Shown here one piece after another: positions 42,915-52,842 of a stretch of DNA of 64,000 bases. The DNA lies in the NCBI RefSeq assembly GCF_003932755.1, contig NZ_CP024202.1, positions 2,728,001 to 2,792,000 of the forward strand. Reading direction: 5' to 3'. Position 1 is the first letter of the stretch. Every line of letters begins with the position of its first letter. Under the pieces are notes generated by a model, which saw only the letters and a list, made by a program, of their open reading frames with translations, ran no database searches and was not told the origin of the DNA. The translations under genes were made by a program, and so were the position numbers. The DNA comes from Methylomicrobium sp. wino1. Lineage in GTDB: Bacteria > Pseudomonadota > Gammaproteobacteria > Methylococcales > Methylomonadaceae.

Positions 42915-43067
42915 GATGTTGTATTGACGATTCAAGCCTAGGTAGGCGCTAAACTGGGTTCCTTTGAAGTCTAGCTTCAATTTTATAATTCGGCCAACTT
43001 TCGAGTTATTCATGAAGCGGTTCTAAGTTTTTGGAGTGTTCTCGGTATTATACTCATCGTAGATCAA

Positions 43068-43285
43068 AATTCGGTATCAGGGGCCGTCAAAGGACGCCGT
43101 GAACCCAGCACCTGAATTATCCAAGACAGTTAAACATAGCCAATAGGCTATGGAATTTAGGTGCTGGGTGAAAACGTCCATGTAGGCAAAGGCTTTTGCC
43201 GAGCACCTCGGTGCCTACTTAAGCATTGCCGAAATTTGAAGTGCGAAAGGTAAATATTTGTTGCATTTCAAATTTCGGCATTAGC
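43068..43285. repeat. palindromic repeat, family 1, with nested 65-bp insertion
   Basis: GTCAAAGGACGCCGTGAA ... AACGTCCATGTAGGC as in the copy at 14091. A terminal hairpin follows in which TGCCGAAATTTGAA (43227-43240) pairs perfectly with TTCAAATTTCGGCA (43267-43280). It fills most of the gap between the divergent tssJ and lytic transglycosylase genes; their promoters must lie outside or within it. Confidence 0.75.
43104..43168. mobile_element. 65-bp MITE-like palindrome, second copy
   Basis: CCCAGCACCTGAATT/AATTTAGGTGCTGGG with one mismatch, flanked by TGAA (43100-43103 and 43169-43172). Same length and insertion site as at 39719. Confidence 0.75.
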
Positions 43286-43425
43286 ACTAAGAGTAATGTC
43301 GGACTTTTTTACAGTTAATCAGCCAAACAGGTTGTGTGATTATTATAAGTAAGAGAAAAATAATAAATATTATCTTATGGCTTTAAAATTGCTTTTAATA
43401 ATCTTATGCGAAACGAGAGACTGAC

Positions 43426-44265
43426 ATGAGTTGGCTATTAAGGCTATTTGCCGTAATTCTATTTTTTTCCTCACCGTTATTTGCAGCCGAAGCTGCGAAC
43501 AATCATCCTAGCGGAATTCGTAAAATGGCGATGGTTTACGAACACGGCCGCGGTGTCAAAAAAAATTACCGGAAAGCTTACGAATTGTATTGCAAGGCGG
43601 CGTTAATGTCGGACGCCGAATCTGCTTACCACTTGGGTTTTATTTATTTTAACGGCCGCGGGGTGTCGAGAAATTTATCGGTAGCGCTTTACTGGTTCAG
43701 GCTAGCTGCAAAAGGCGGCGACAAATATGCCAGACGCATGGTTATCAAATTTAAAGATATCAAGCCGACTAAGGATTCCGGTTGCCGCCGCCCCGAGCCC
43801 GAATTAACGATAACGGCCGAGCAGCATGCAAGCCCCAATCGCCAAATTGTCAAATCGTGGGTCGAAAAAATTGCTCCGAATTACGGTATCGATCCTGAGC
43901 TGATTATGGCGGTCATCCAGGCCGAATCGGCTTTTAACCCCGGCGCTTTGTCGCACAAAAATGCTCAAGGCTTGATGCAATTGATTCCGGCGACTGCCGA
44001 AAGATTTGGTGTCAAAGATACTTTCAATCCTATTCAGAATATCAAAGGCGGTACTGCGTATCTACATTGGCTAATGCGGCATTTTAATGGCAATGTGGAG
44101 TGGGTTTTAGCGGCTTACAATGCCGGCGAGGGCGCCGTCGAGCGCTATAAAGGCATTCCTCCTTATCGCGAAACCCAAAATTACGTTAAAACGATACTGA
44201 AGAAATATCCTAATAAATCGCATCCTATACCAGGCGAATATCCGCAAAAAATGGATGCTTCATGA
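43426..44265 (+). CDS. lytic transglycosylase with Sel1 repeats
   Basis: 279 residues: signal peptide (1-21, ending FAAEA), two Sel1-like repeats (MVYEHGRGVKKNYRKAYELYCKAAL and YHLGFIYFNGRGVSRNLSVALYWFRLAAKGG), then an SLT domain. The catalytic Glu167 is in VIQAESAFNPGALSHKNAQGLMQLIPATAERFGV; GGTAYLHWLMRHFNG and VLAAYNAGEGAVERYKGIPPYRETQNYVK are the other SLT motifs. It cleaves the peptidoglycan glycan strand with anhydro-sugar formation. Divergent from tssJ; both neighbours carry Sel1 repeats. Confidence 0.93.
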   Translation: MSWLLRLFAVILFFSSPLFAAEAANNHPSGIRKMAMVYEHGRGVKKNYRKAYELYCKAALMSDAESAYHLGFIYFNGRGVSRNLSVALYWFRLAAKGGDKYARRMVIKFKDIKPTKDSGCRRPEPELTITAEQHASPNRQIVKSWVEKIAPNYGIDPELIMAVIQAESAFNPGALSHKNAQGLMQLIPATAERFGVKDTFNPIQNIKGGTAYLHWLMRHFNGNVEWVLAAYNAGEGAVERYKGIPPYRETQNYVKTILKKYPNKSHPIPGEYPQKMDAS

Positions 44266-44624
44266 AAATTTTCATGTGATTTACTCTTGTAGGTATGGGC
44301 GCGACTGTCGATAATTCTAGAAAGAGAATTTAACATGAAGATCATGAAGAATAAGAGGTTATACCTCATGAGATTCATGGTTAATCTGCTGAATTTAAGA
44401 TAATCAAAAAATTATACAGTTTTCTTCTCGGCGAGCATCCGCCGGTCTCGTTCCGTCCTTCCAAGAGCTTCACTCGAATCTGCAGCTTTTCATCCGTCTC
44501 GTGGCGCAATCATTCTTGAAACCGGTTAAAATAAGCCGTTTGTTAGCCTTTCATTCGAATTGGAATATGAATCGATAAGATTTGTTTGGTCGAAAAGGCG
44601 TTATAAAACCACTCCGGGAAACAT
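44266..44624. other. intergenic region upstream of thioesterase gene
   Basis: No gene is visible. It contains a short CATGAAGATCATGAAGAA motif like the one at 21413 and an AT-rich stretch, then a GC-richer part. The promoter of the thioesterase-parC pair is probably near the end, but no clear boxes stand out. Confidence 0.45.
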
Positions 44625-45134
44625 GTGAATCAATCAAAAAAACAACAAGAGAAAACATTGCAGATGGCTGTTTTGATGACACCGGATATGGCCAACTTTT
44701 CCGGCGTCGTGCATGGCGGTTCGTTATTAAAGTTGCTCGATCAGGCCGCTTATGCTTGTGCGGCCCGATATAGTAAAAACTACGTTGTAACGGCATCGTT
44801 AGATCAAGTGTTTTTTAAGGAAAAAATTCAGGTTGGAGAATTGGTGACTTTATCCGCACATGTCAATTATGTCGGGCGGTCTTCAATGGAAATCGGCATC
44901 AAAGTGGTTGCCGAGAATTTGCGCACGCAAGAAAAAAGACACACCAATTCGTCTTATTTTACGATGGTGGCGGTCGACGAGAATGGCAAACCGGTGCCTG
45001 TTCCGCCATTGACCATAGAAAGCGAATTGGAACAAAAACTATACGATGCCGCGTTGATGCGCAAAAAAATGCGACAGGAAATCATGGAGAAACATATGGC
45101 ACTACATGTCGACTTACCAAAGGATGATCTCTAA
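44625..45134 (+). CDS. acyl-CoA thioesterase (hotdog fold)
   Basis: 169 residues starting with GTG. The hotdog signature is FSGVVHGGSLLKLLDQAAYACAARYSKNYVVTASLDQVFFKEKIQVGELVTLSAHVNYVGRSSMEIGIKV, with the active-site Asp in LLDQAA. The C-terminal tail RKKMRQEIMEKHM is helical. It resembles YciA/cytosolic acyl-CoA hydrolases, which act on a wide range of CoA esters in the cytosol. parC starts 3 bp after the stop. Confidence 0.9.
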   Translation: MNQSKKQQEKTLQMAVLMTPDMANFSGVVHGGSLLKLLDQAAYACAARYSKNYVVTASLDQVFFKEKIQVGELVTLSAHVNYVGRSSMEIGIKVVAENLRTQEKRHTNSSYFTMVAVDENGKPVPVPPLTIESELEQKLYDAALMRKKMRQEIMEKHMALHVDLPKDDL

Positions 45135-45137
45135 TTT

Positions 45138-47369
45138 ATGGGTATTCAGGAAAACTTCGAACAACTTCCGTTAAAGGAATTTACCGAAAAGGCATATCTC
45201 GATTATTCGATGTATGTGATTTTGGATCGCGCCTTACCGCATATTGGCGATGGTCTCAAGCCGGTGCAGCGGCGCATCGTTTATGCAATGTCGGAGCTGG
45301 GGCTGACCGCGGCGGCAAAATTCAAAAAATCGGCGCGAACGGTCGGTGACGTGCTCGGTAAATATCATCCGCATGGCGACTCGGCCTGTTATGAAGCGAT
45401 GGTGTTGATGGCTCAGGATTTTTCCTATCGTTATCCGTTGATCGATGGTCAGGGGAACTGGGGTTCGCCGGACGATCCGAAATCGTTTGCCGCGATGCGC
45501 TATACCGAATCGCGTTTGACGCCTTACGCACAAACCTTGCTGAGCGAACTGGGGCAGGGGACCGTCGATTGGACAGATAACTTCGACGGTACATTGAAAG
45601 AACCGGTATTGTTACCGGCGCGTTTACCGAATGTATTGTTGAACGGCACGATGGGTATCGCGGTAGGCATGGCGACAGATATTCCGCCGCATAATCTTAG
45701 AGAAGTGGCCGCGGCATGCGTGCAATTGCTCGATGACCCCGATACGCCGTTGGAAAGGTTGTTCGACCATATCAAAGGTCCTGATTACCCAACCCACGCC
45801 GAGATTATTACACCCGTCGAAGAGTTACGAAAGATGTACGCTTGCGGCAACGGTTCGGTCAAAATGCGTGCCCGTTATGAACTGGAAGACGGTAATATCG
45901 TCATTACCGCATTGCCGCATCAAGTGTCCGGAGCCAAATTGCTCGAACAAATCGCAGCGCAAATGAACGCGAAAAAATTGCCGATGATCGATGATTTGCG
46001 TGATGAATCCGATCATGAAAATCCGACGCGTTTGGTCGTGATGCCGAAATCCAAACGCATCGATGTTGAAGCGGTGATGTCGCATTTGTTCGCGACGACC
46101 GATTTAGAGAAAAATTTTCGCGTAAATTTAAATATGATCGGCCTAGACGGTCGGCCGCAAGTCAAAAATCTTAGAACGATATTGACCGAATGGCTGATCT
46201 TCCGAACCGAAACGGTTAGACGCAGGTTGCAATACCGGTTAGATAAGGTCTTGGCTCGTTTGCATATCCTTGAGGGATTATTGATCGCCTATCTGAATAT
46301 CGACGAAGTCATTGCGATTATTCGGTACGAGGACAAGCCGAAACCGGTGCTGATGGAACGTTTCGGTATCAGCGATCTTCAGGCCGAAGCGATCTTGGAA
46401 TTGAAATTGCGGCATTTGGCAAAACTGGAGGAAATGAAAATCAGAGGCGAGCAAGCAGAGCTCGAAAAAGAGCGGCAAGCCTTGGAGAAAACCCTGGGTT
46501 CGAAAGCTTTGCTTAACCGATTGATCAAAAAAGAAATTCAAGTCGATGCCGAAAAATTCGGTGACGAGCGGCGTTCGCCGATTATTGAAAGAGGTTTGGC
46601 AAAGGCCCTAGACAGCACGGAATTGATCGCGAATGAGCCGGTCACGGTGATATTGTCGCAAAAAGGCTGGATTCGTGCTGCGAAAGGTCATGACATCGAT
46701 GTTGAAGGCTTGAGTTACCGTTCCGGAGACGGCTTTCTGCATGCGGTCAAGACCCGCACGACTCAGCCGGTTTATGTATTGGACTCGACCGGACGCGTAT
46801 ATGCAACCGCGAGCCACGACTTACCTTCGGCGCGCAGTCAGGGCGAACCGCTGACCGGTCGATTCAATCCGCCTGCAGGCTCGTTATTCATTGGTTTACT
46901 AGCTGGTAACCCGGATGATTGGTATGTGCTGGCCGGATCCACCGGTTACGGTTTTAGAGTGCAATTGAAGGATTTATTCAGCAAGAATAAAGCCGGTAAA
47001 ACGGTGGTTTCTTTACCGGTGGGCGCAAAGGCTTTATTGCCTGTTCGCGTACATCGCGATAGCGACTTGCTGGCGATTGCGACACTTCAGGGCAGGTTAT
47101 TGATTTTTCCGGTCAATGAGTTGCCGGCTTTGACGCGGGGTAAGGGCAATAAACTGATTCAAATTCCGCCGAACGACTTGGCCGACGGAAGTGATGCGGT
47201 CATGGCAATGGCCGTGATCTCCGAACAAAGCGAATTGAAGCTCATCTCCGGAAAACGCACGCTGACACTTAAAGCAGCCGATATCGGCCATTACAGCGGA
47301 GCCCGAGCGAAGCGGGGCTTACATTTGCCGCGCGGTTTTCAGAAAGTCGACAGTTTTGTAGTCGAGTAG
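45138..47369 (+). CDS. parC: DNA topoisomerase IV subunit A
   Basis: 743 residues. The active-site tyrosine is Tyr122 ([10 protein letters not shown]), with [13 protein letters not shown] the quinolone-resistance region in wild-type form (Ser82, Glu86). The C-terminal domain has the broken beta-pinwheel repeats ([39 protein letters not shown]). Length about 740 fits ParC rather than GyrA (about 870), and the GyrA-box is degenerate. It decatenates chromosomes together with ParE. Downstream of the thioesterase gene; its terminator is not obvious in the repeat that follows. Confidence 0.95.
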   Translation: MGIQENFEQLPLKEFTEKAYLDYSMYVILDRALPHIGDGLKPVQRRIVYAMSELGLTAAAKFKKSARTVGDVLGKYHPHGDSACYEAMVLMAQDFSYRYPLIDGQGNWGSPDDPKSFAAMRYTESRLTPYAQTLLSELGQGTVDWTDNFDGTLKEPVLLPARLPNVLLNGTMGIAVGMATDIPPHNLREVAAACVQLLDDPDTPLERLFDHIKGPDYPTHAEIITPVEELRKMYACGNGSVKMRARYELEDGNIVITALPHQVSGAKLLEQIAAQMNAKKLPMIDDLRDESDHENPTRLVVMPKSKRIDVEAVMSHLFATTDLEKNFRVNLNMIGLDGRPQVKNLRTILTEWLIFRTETVRRRLQYRLDKVLARLHILEGLLIAYLNIDEVIAIIRYEDKPKPVLMERFGISDLQAEAILELKLRHLAKLEEMKIRGEQAELEKERQALEKTLGSKALLNRLIKKEIQVDAEKFGDERRSPIIERGLAKALDSTELIANEPVTVILSQKGWIRAAKGHDIDVEGLSYRSGDGFLHAVKTRTTQPVYVLDSTGRVYATASHDLPSARSQGEPLTGRFNPPAGSLFIGLLAGNPDDWYVLAGSTGYGFRVQLKDLFSKNKAGKTVVSLPVGAKALLPVRVHRDSDLLAIATLQGRLLIFPVNELPALTRGKGNKLIQIPPNDLADGSDAVMAMAVISEQSELKLISGKRTLTLKAADIGHYSGARAKRGLHLPRGFQKVDSFVVE

Positions 47370-47403
47370 TTATTTCTCGCGCGGAGGCGCAGGGTTTCAT
47401 TCA

Positions 47404-47494
47404 TCGTTCCCATCGCTCCAGCGTGGAAATGCATACCGATCGTGACTCGGCAGCCAAGGTATGGGGTCCCACGGAGGACCATGGGAACCAGAAA
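47404..47494. repeat. CGTTCCCA-type repeat, copy 1
   Basis: CGTTCCCATCGCTCCAGCGTG then GAAATGCATACCGATCG ... GGGGTCCCACGGAGGACCATGGGAACC. The ends are mutually inverted (GTTCCCAT/ATGGGAAC). A diverged copy is at 52311-52393. It fills most of the gap between the convergent parC and folD genes. Confidence 0.75.
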
Positions 47495-47544
47495 GCCGCG
47501 ATAACGAACTATCATCTCCGCGCTCCAGCGCGAGATTGAAAGAT

Positions 47545-48396
47545 TTAGCTATGCGCTTGTTCAGCTGCGATGACGGTATTGGCGACCAGCATCGTGATTG
47601 TCATTGGGCCGACGCCGCCCGGTACCGGCGTTATGTAACCGGCGACTTCTTTGACGCCTTCGAAATCGACATCGCCGACTAATTTTCCGTCCTCGAGCCG
47701 GTTGATGCCGACATCGATGACTGCGGCGCCGGGTTTGACCATGTCCGCTGTAATCAAATTAGGTTTGCCGGTCGCGACGACCAGAATGTCGGCCAATGAA
47801 GTGAATTGCTTCAGATCACGAGTTTTCGAGGTGCAAATACTGACCGTCGCATTTTTTTGCAACAGCATCAGCGCCATCGGTTTGCCGACGATGTTGCTGC
47901 GCCCGACGATGACGGCATTTTGGCCTTCGATCGGAATGTCGCAATATTCAAGCAGACATTGCACGCCATAGGGTGTGCAGGGTGGGAATATCGTATTGCC
48001 GGCCATCAATGCGCCCAGATTATACAAATGAAAGCCATCCACGTCTTTATCGGCATTGATGGTTTCGAGAACTTTATTGACGTCGATATGATCGGGGAGG
48101 GGGAGTTGCACCAAAATGCCGTGTATGGACGGGTTGTCATTAAGGCGTTCGATAGCCGATAGCAATAACGTTTCGCTGATATCTTCGGGCAGGTCGATCA
48201 ATTCGGAATAAATGCCGACTTCGTGACAGGCTTTGATTTTATTGCGCACATACACTTGCGAGGCAGGATTGTCGCCGACAATGATGACAGCCAGGCCCGG
48301 AAGAACGCCTTTTTCTTTGAGTTGAGCTACGCGTTGTTTCCATTTTTTGCGGACGTCCAATGCGACCGCTTTACCATCGATGATTTTTGCACTCAT
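47545..48396 (-). CDS. folD: bifunctional methylenetetrahydrofolate dehydrogenase/cyclohydrolase
   Basis: 283 residues of the FolD family, with the catalytic Lys in [14 protein letters not shown], the signature [15 protein letters not shown], the NADP-binding region [28 protein letters not shown] and the C-terminal motif [20 protein letters not shown]. It interconverts methylene-, methenyl- and formyl-tetrahydrofolate, important for one-carbon assimilation. Complete; it converges on parC. Confidence 0.96.
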   Translation of the reverse strand: MSAKIIDGKAVALDVRKKWKQRVAQLKEKGVLPGLAVIIVGDNPASQVYVRNKIKACHEVGIYSELIDLPEDISETLLLSAIERLNDNPSIHGILVQLPLPDHIDVNKVLETINADKDVDGFHLYNLGALMAGNTIFPPCTPYGVQCLLEYCDIPIEGQNAVIVGRSNIVGKPMALMLLQKNATVSICTSKTRDLKQFTSLADILVVATGKPNLITADMVKPGAAVIDVGINRLEDGKLVGDVDFEGVKEVAGYITPVPGGVGPMTITMLVANTVIAAEQAHS

Positions 48397-48498
48397 GATT
48401 TAATTATTTATGTTGTAAATATTATCGGCAAGCATAAGGAAGAACGTGCGAGAACGCAAACGTTCCGCTACCGGTGGTTGTATCGTTTTTCAATGCGA

Positions 48499-49854
48499 TT
48501 AATCGCCCAAAACGATGTTGTATTTGCCGAGCAGGGAATAAAGTGTTGGGCGAGTAATGCCTAATAGCTTTGCCGCATTAGAAACGTTATGGTTCGAGAA
48601 ATTCAGTGCCCTTTTTATCGCAAGTGTTTCGGCCGCTTCCCGAACTTCTTTTAAATTAAGCGGTAGCGCGTCATGGTTACCGCCGTCCATTTCCAGGTCG
48701 TTTAGCGTTATCAACGCTTCCTCCGCCATGATGACCGCGCGTTTAATTTTATTTTCCAATTGGCGAATATTTCCCGGCCATTCATAAGTTTCGATGGCTT
48801 GAGCGGCTTCCTTGGTAAAGCCCCTAATCGATTTTTTATGTTGGTCGTTAAATTTTCTCAATAAGGCGGTTGCAATGATGATAGCGTCTCCTTCGCGTTC
48901 TCTGAGCGGAGGAATATTGATGGTCATTTCACTGATGCGATAATACAAGTCTTCTCTGAATGCATTTTGTTGGATCAGGGTTTGTATATTTTGGTGGGTT
49001 GCGCAAATAATGCGAACATCGACCGGTATTTCGCCGCGCCCGCCCAAGCGCTCAATGGTTCGTTCCTGAATGAAGCGTAATAATTTTGATTGTAGATTGA
49101 AGGGTAGATCGCCTATTTCATCGAGAAAAAAAGTACCGCCATCGGCATATTCTATTTTACCCTTGGTTTGTTTGACAGCACCGGTGAATGCCCCTTTTTC
49201 GTAACCAAATAATTCACTTTCCAGTAGGTTTTCGGGAATGGCCGCGCAATTGACCGGTACGAAAGGCTTTTTAGCCCGGTCGCTGAGGTCGTGAATTGCT
49301 CTGGCGAAAACTTCTTTACCGGTTCCGCTCTCGCCGAGTAATAAAGTAGTGATTTGCATCGGAGCGATTTTTTCCACAGTTCTGGAAATTTCCTGCATTT
49401 TTTTGCAGGCCGCGATAATGCCATTCAACGGCTCATGGTTTTTTTGCTGAAGTTTTGAGTTTTCATTTTCCAGCGAGGTCAGATGAAAGGCGCGCTGAAT
49501 GATTGTGTTCAAGACATCGAGATCGACCGGCTTCTGGTAAAAATCGTAGGCTCCCAATGCGATGGCTTGGAGTGCGTTGTCTCTATCGTCATTGCCGGTC
49601 ACGACGATGACTTTAGTCGTTGGAGCCAGTTGCAGGATTTCTTTTAAGGTTTCGAGCCCTTCGCTAGCGTTGGTCGGATCGGGGGGCAGGCCCAAGTCAA
49701 GTGTCATAACACTCGGTTGATAACGCCTCAATGCGGTAATGGCCTCTGGTCTGTCGCCAGCTATGACGATCTGGTATTTTTCGAAGCCCCATTTGAATTG
49801 TTTTTGCAAGCCGGGATCGTCTTCCACTATGAGTAAAATACTGTCGTCGCTCAT
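48499..49854 (-). CDS. prsR: PEP-CTERM-box response regulator PrsR (sigma-54 activator)
   Basis: 451 residues in three domains: receiver (5-120) with the phosphoacceptor Asp in [15 protein letters not shown]+ domain (about 145-375) with Walker [16 protein letters not shown], the sigma-54 contact loop GAFTGA and Walker [14 protein letters not shown]; and a Fis-type helix-turn-helix ([22 protein letters not shown]). Its start overlaps the prsK stop by 4 bp. PrsK/PrsR control exopolysaccharide and PEP-CTERM genes through sigma-54 promoters in XrtA systems. I found no convincing -24/-12 site in front of the eps genes in this window. Confidence 0.93.
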   Translation of the reverse strand: MSDDSILLIVEDDPGLQKQFKWGFEKYQIVIAGDRPEAITALRRYQPSVMTLDLGLPPDPTNASEGLETLKEILQLAPTTKVIVVTGNDDRDNALQAIALGAYDFYQKPVDLDVLNTIIQRAFHLTSLENENSKLQQKNHEPLNGIIAACKKMQEISRTVEKIAPMQITTLLLGESGTGKEVFARAIHDLSDRAKKPFVPVNCAAIPENLLESELFGYEKGAFTGAVKQTKGKIEYADGGTFFLDEIGDLPFNLQSKLLRFIQERTIERLGGRGEIPVDVRIICATHQNIQTLIQQNAFREDLYYRISEMTINIPPLREREGDAIIIATALLRKFNDQHKKSIRGFTKEAAQAIETYEWPGNIRQLENKIKRAVIMAEEALITLNDLEMDGGNHDALPLNLKEVREAAETLAIKRALNFSNHNVSNAAKLLGITRPTLYSLLGKYNIVLGD

Positions 49855-52004
49855 TTCTCGCCTTTTAATATTGCTTGGGTCATATCAAGTTGAACGTTCG
49901 GTTCGACGCTGGGTTGAGTTGGTTCATTTTGCCGATTATAAAGCGGCAAGGAGATCGTAAAAACTGTTCCAGTACCGGGGGCGCTTTTAACATCGATCGT
50001 CCCCGAATGCTTTAAAATGTAATCTCGAGCTTCGTAAACGCCGATACCCATACCCGCATTGCCCTTGGTAGTATCGAAAGGTTTAAACAACCTTTCGGCA
50101 ATAAACTTGTTATCCATTCCGGTGCCGCTATCGATAATTTTGATGATTGCTCGGCCGGCGTTTTTTGTTAACTCTAGTTTAACAAAACCATCGTCATCGG
50201 TTGCTTCTTGAGCATTTTGTATTAGGTGCCCGAGAACAGCTGTTATTTTAGCTTGTTCGCCTTGAATTTCGCAGTCTTGGTTAAGATCGGAGATAATTTC
50301 CAAGGTCGGACGGTTGCTTGATTGTTGTTGTGCGACATCTTGGATGATGTGATTTAGGCTCAGTACGGCTTGGGTTTCAGATTGAATATTGCCTTTTTTC
50401 AATTGATCGATGATGTGTTGCATTTTTGTCACGACATTTTGCAACGTATCGATGGAATCTTCAATAAATTCGGGATTATGTTTATGTTTCTCTGCATTTT
50501 TAACAATCATCGCAACTTGCGCGATCAAATTTTTTAAATCGTGCACTACGAATGCGGATAGTCTGCTGTAGGCTTCGAATTGTCGAACACGAGACAATTC
50601 GTCAAGAGTTTGGTTTAAGGCGAGGGCATTACTCAGCTGGAATCCGACAGTCTTTAATAAGTCGAGATCCTCCCAGTTTAGAGCCCTAGGTACACGCGCT
50701 TGGGTAAGGACTACGAAGGCTTCTAATGAGTTTAGCCTGTAGAGCGGAATAATGAGCCAAATATTGTTGTCGTCAAAGTTCCACTTAGACAAATCAATAT
50801 CATCGTACAGATCCGGGTTGTCATTGTATTGCACGAAATCGATGACCCATTGCTTGTCGGCTAAGAATCGAATAAAAGGTTCGTCTTTATCAAATATTTG
50901 TTCCGGTTCGAACCCTAAATGTTTGTGTTCGGCTAAATAAAAATCGCCCTGTTCGTTTTTTAGCCAGAGCCCACCGCCGGAACTCTCCACTAAATCGGCC
51001 ATGGTTTTAATAATGAGCCCCGCCAACTCACTGACCGAATTTAATTGCGCGAGGGTTTTACTGAGCTTGATCCATTCTTCTCGATAATCATAGCGATATT
51101 CAAGAAAATGTTTGCTCAAATTAACTTTGACTAACGCCCTGATTTTTCCGGAAATAAAAAGAACGATTAGCAATAAAATCGCTAAAAAAATAAAGGTAAA
51201 TTGAGCGATTTCCCCCCAATTGCCGCCATAATCACGTATATAAAATCCGGCAACTGACATCAGGACTAAGTATAATCCGGATCCGAATAGAACGGTTGTA
51301 TGAAAAACGATTTTTCTTGAAACGGTCAGTTCGGTGTCTTTTTCTTGTAAACGCAGCATGGAAATCGCGAGCATAGGCGCGATTATGGCATTGATAATTC
51401 CCCGTGAACTCCATATCGCCGAATCCAAAGAAAAAAACAGTAATGATTTGCTGTATAGAATAAAGTCGACTATAAACAAAGCGCCGAGACCTACGCATAA
51501 GAATTTTATCGACCAACGTTGGTCGGAAAATGCGTTGCGATAAATTTGCTCGATCAGCATTAGACCGACAATTGCAAAAATGACATGGATAAATAAGCGC
51601 AAATCCCTTTGTAGAAATTGGTTAATAGTTTGTAGTAAGTCTGAGTTGACTTCGTAAAGAAACACAAGTGTTGTGCTAAGCAAGATTAACAGGACATTTT
51701 TTGATCTAAAAAAAATTGATAAGCGTTCTCCCTTGCGTTGTTTGAAGCTTATAAAGCAAATGAAAATGAGCCAAGCCCCATTACGTAAAGTTTCGAATGG
51801 CAGTGCATCGGAACTGAAATAGAACTGATCTTGCAGGGTAAACGTTGTGTAACCTAACCAAATCAAGGAAAGAACAATTGCTAGAAAAAAAGGTAGGAAA
51901 TAAGGGCTTTTTTTTATGCTTACTAATGCAAAAGGAATCAACAAGGCATAACTGGTTGTAGCGGTAAGGTAATTGTAAAAGCTGTAATGTTCCAAAGTGT
52001 CCAT
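49851..52004 (-). CDS. prsK: XrtA/PEP-CTERM system sensor kinase PrsK
   Basis: 717 residues: about nine membrane helices in the first 300 residues, a GAF-like domain at about 310-480 (LIIKTMADLVESSGGGLWLKNEQGDFYLAEH), then the kinase core with the phosphorylated His in SAFVVHDLKNLIAQVAMIVKN and the ATPase motifs ILGHLIQNAQEATDDDG-like (AVLGHLIQNAQEATD), IIKIIDSGTGMDN and KPFDTTKGNAGMGIGVYEARDYI. The signal sensed is not known. Co-transcribed with prsR and divergent from prsT across 838 bp of repeat-rich DNA. Confidence 0.93.
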   Translation of the reverse strand: MDTLEHYSFYNYLTATTSYALLIPFALVSIKKSPYFLPFFLAIVLSLIWLGYTTFTLQDQFYFSSDALPFETLRNGAWLIFICFISFKQRKGERLSIFFRSKNVLLILLSTTLVFLYEVNSDLLQTINQFLQRDLRLFIHVIFAIVGLMLIEQIYRNAFSDQRWSIKFLCVGLGALFIVDFILYSKSLLFFSLDSAIWSSRGIINAIIAPMLAISMLRLQEKDTELTVSRKIVFHTTVLFGSGLYLVLMSVAGFYIRDYGGNWGEIAQFTFIFLAILLLIVLFISGKIRALVKVNLSKHFLEYRYDYREEWIKLSKTLAQLNSVSELAGLIIKTMADLVESSGGGLWLKNEQGDFYLAEHKHLGFEPEQIFDKDEPFIRFLADKQWVIDFVQYNDNPDLYDDIDLSKWNFDDNNIWLIIPLYRLNSLEAFVVLTQARVPRALNWEDLDLLKTVGFQLSNALALNQTLDELSRVRQFEAYSRLSAFVVHDLKNLIAQVAMIVKNAEKHKHNPEFIEDSIDTLQNVVTKMQHIIDQLKKGNIQSETQAVLSLNHIIQDVAQQQSSNRPTLEIISDLNQDCEIQGEQAKITAVLGHLIQNAQEATDDDGFVKLELTKNAGRAIIKIIDSGTGMDNKFIAERLFKPFDTTKGNAGMGIGVYEARDYILKHSGTIDVKSAPGTGTVFTISLPLYNRQNEPTQPSVEPNVQLDMTQAILKGEK

Positions 52005-52310
52005 GTTATTCGTAGCGGTCAGAGAAGGTTAAGAGCCGATGTAAAATGGGCGAAATCTCAATTTCAATGGTAAAGTTTGAGATGAAGTCGGTACTGAATG
52101 ATACGGGTTTGTGCTTTAATAACCAACAGATCAAACGTAGTTGATAAAGAGATCTGTAACCAAATTGCGGTGGAAGAATGTCCGGTAGAGGCTTGGAATC
52201 GAAATTAATAGGTGCTTGGTGAATGTCGATTTTGCAGGAGCAAAAATCGACCTAACACACCGTCCTCCTTAAGCGCTATCGAAATTTGAAGTGCAAAAGA
52301 TTTCCTCGTT

Positions 52311-52393
52311 CCCACCGCTTCAGCGTGGGAATGCATACCGATCTTGTCTTGGCGGCGAAGGTTTGGGTTCCTGCGGAGGACCTTGATAACCGG
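52311..52393. repeat. CGTTCCCA-type repeat, copy 2
   Basis: TCGTTCCCACCGCTTCAGCG then TGGGAATGCATACCGATC ... GGGTTCCTGCGGAGGACC, about 80% alike to 47404-47494. Confidence 0.7.
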
Positions 52394-52458
52394 AAAAGTC
52401 TACCACCATTGCAATTGGATACCGGCAATCCATGTCGGAATGACGTGTTTCCGTTAAC

Positions 52459-52763
52459 TTAGGATTTCGTGATAAATAACGTCCTGCAATTATGAGTTTT
52501 GTTGAGGGTTCGTAAACTCGCTTGGCAGGGCGCCGTGAACCCAGCACCTAAATTATCCACGATAGTTAACCACATCCAATGGGCTATGGAATTTAGGTGC
52601 TGGGTAAATACGTCCATGTAGGCTTGACGGCGGCGACTGATTGCCAAGGATGGCATGAATGCAGATTTTGCAGGAGCAAAAATCTGCCCTGCCGCCGACA
52701 CCTGCCAATCGAGCAACCGAACCCTCCATAAAATAGGGAAGTTATATACGACAAAATCTTTAA
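52459..52763. repeat. palindromic repeat, family 2, with two nested insertions
   Basis: Outer ends TTAGGATTTCGTGATAAATA and ATATACGACAAAATCTTTA are inverted. The core carries the 65-bp palindrome (52540-52604). In addition the central GGCGGC/GCCGCC hairpin is opened by about 50 bp that includes GCAGATTTT-GCAGGAGC-AAAAATCTGC. It is therefore the longest copy in the window. Confidence 0.78.
52540..52604. mobile_element. 65-bp MITE-like palindrome, third copy
   Basis: CCCAGCACCTAAATT/AATTTAGGTGCTGGG, with TGAA on the left (52536-52539) and TAAA on the right (52605-52608), so the duplication has one change. The inner stem is partly decayed. Confidence 0.72.
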
Positions 52764-52842
52764 TGACAGTGATGTCTATTAGAGTCTAAACTTTTTTCCA
52801 CCAAACAAAGTAACTAAAATTTCCTATGAAGGTTTAGCGACA

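Larger units (their letters stand above)
52005..52842. other. divergent intergenic region between prsK and prsT
   Basis: 838 bp without a gene. It contains remains of a family 1 repeat (about 52190-52300) with a hairpin CGATTTTGCAGGAGCAAAAATCG (imperfect, 52210-52234), the CGTTCCCA-type repeat (52311-52393) and a complete family 2 palindromic element (52459-52763). Only about 80 bp before prsT are unique sequence. Confidence 0.6.
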
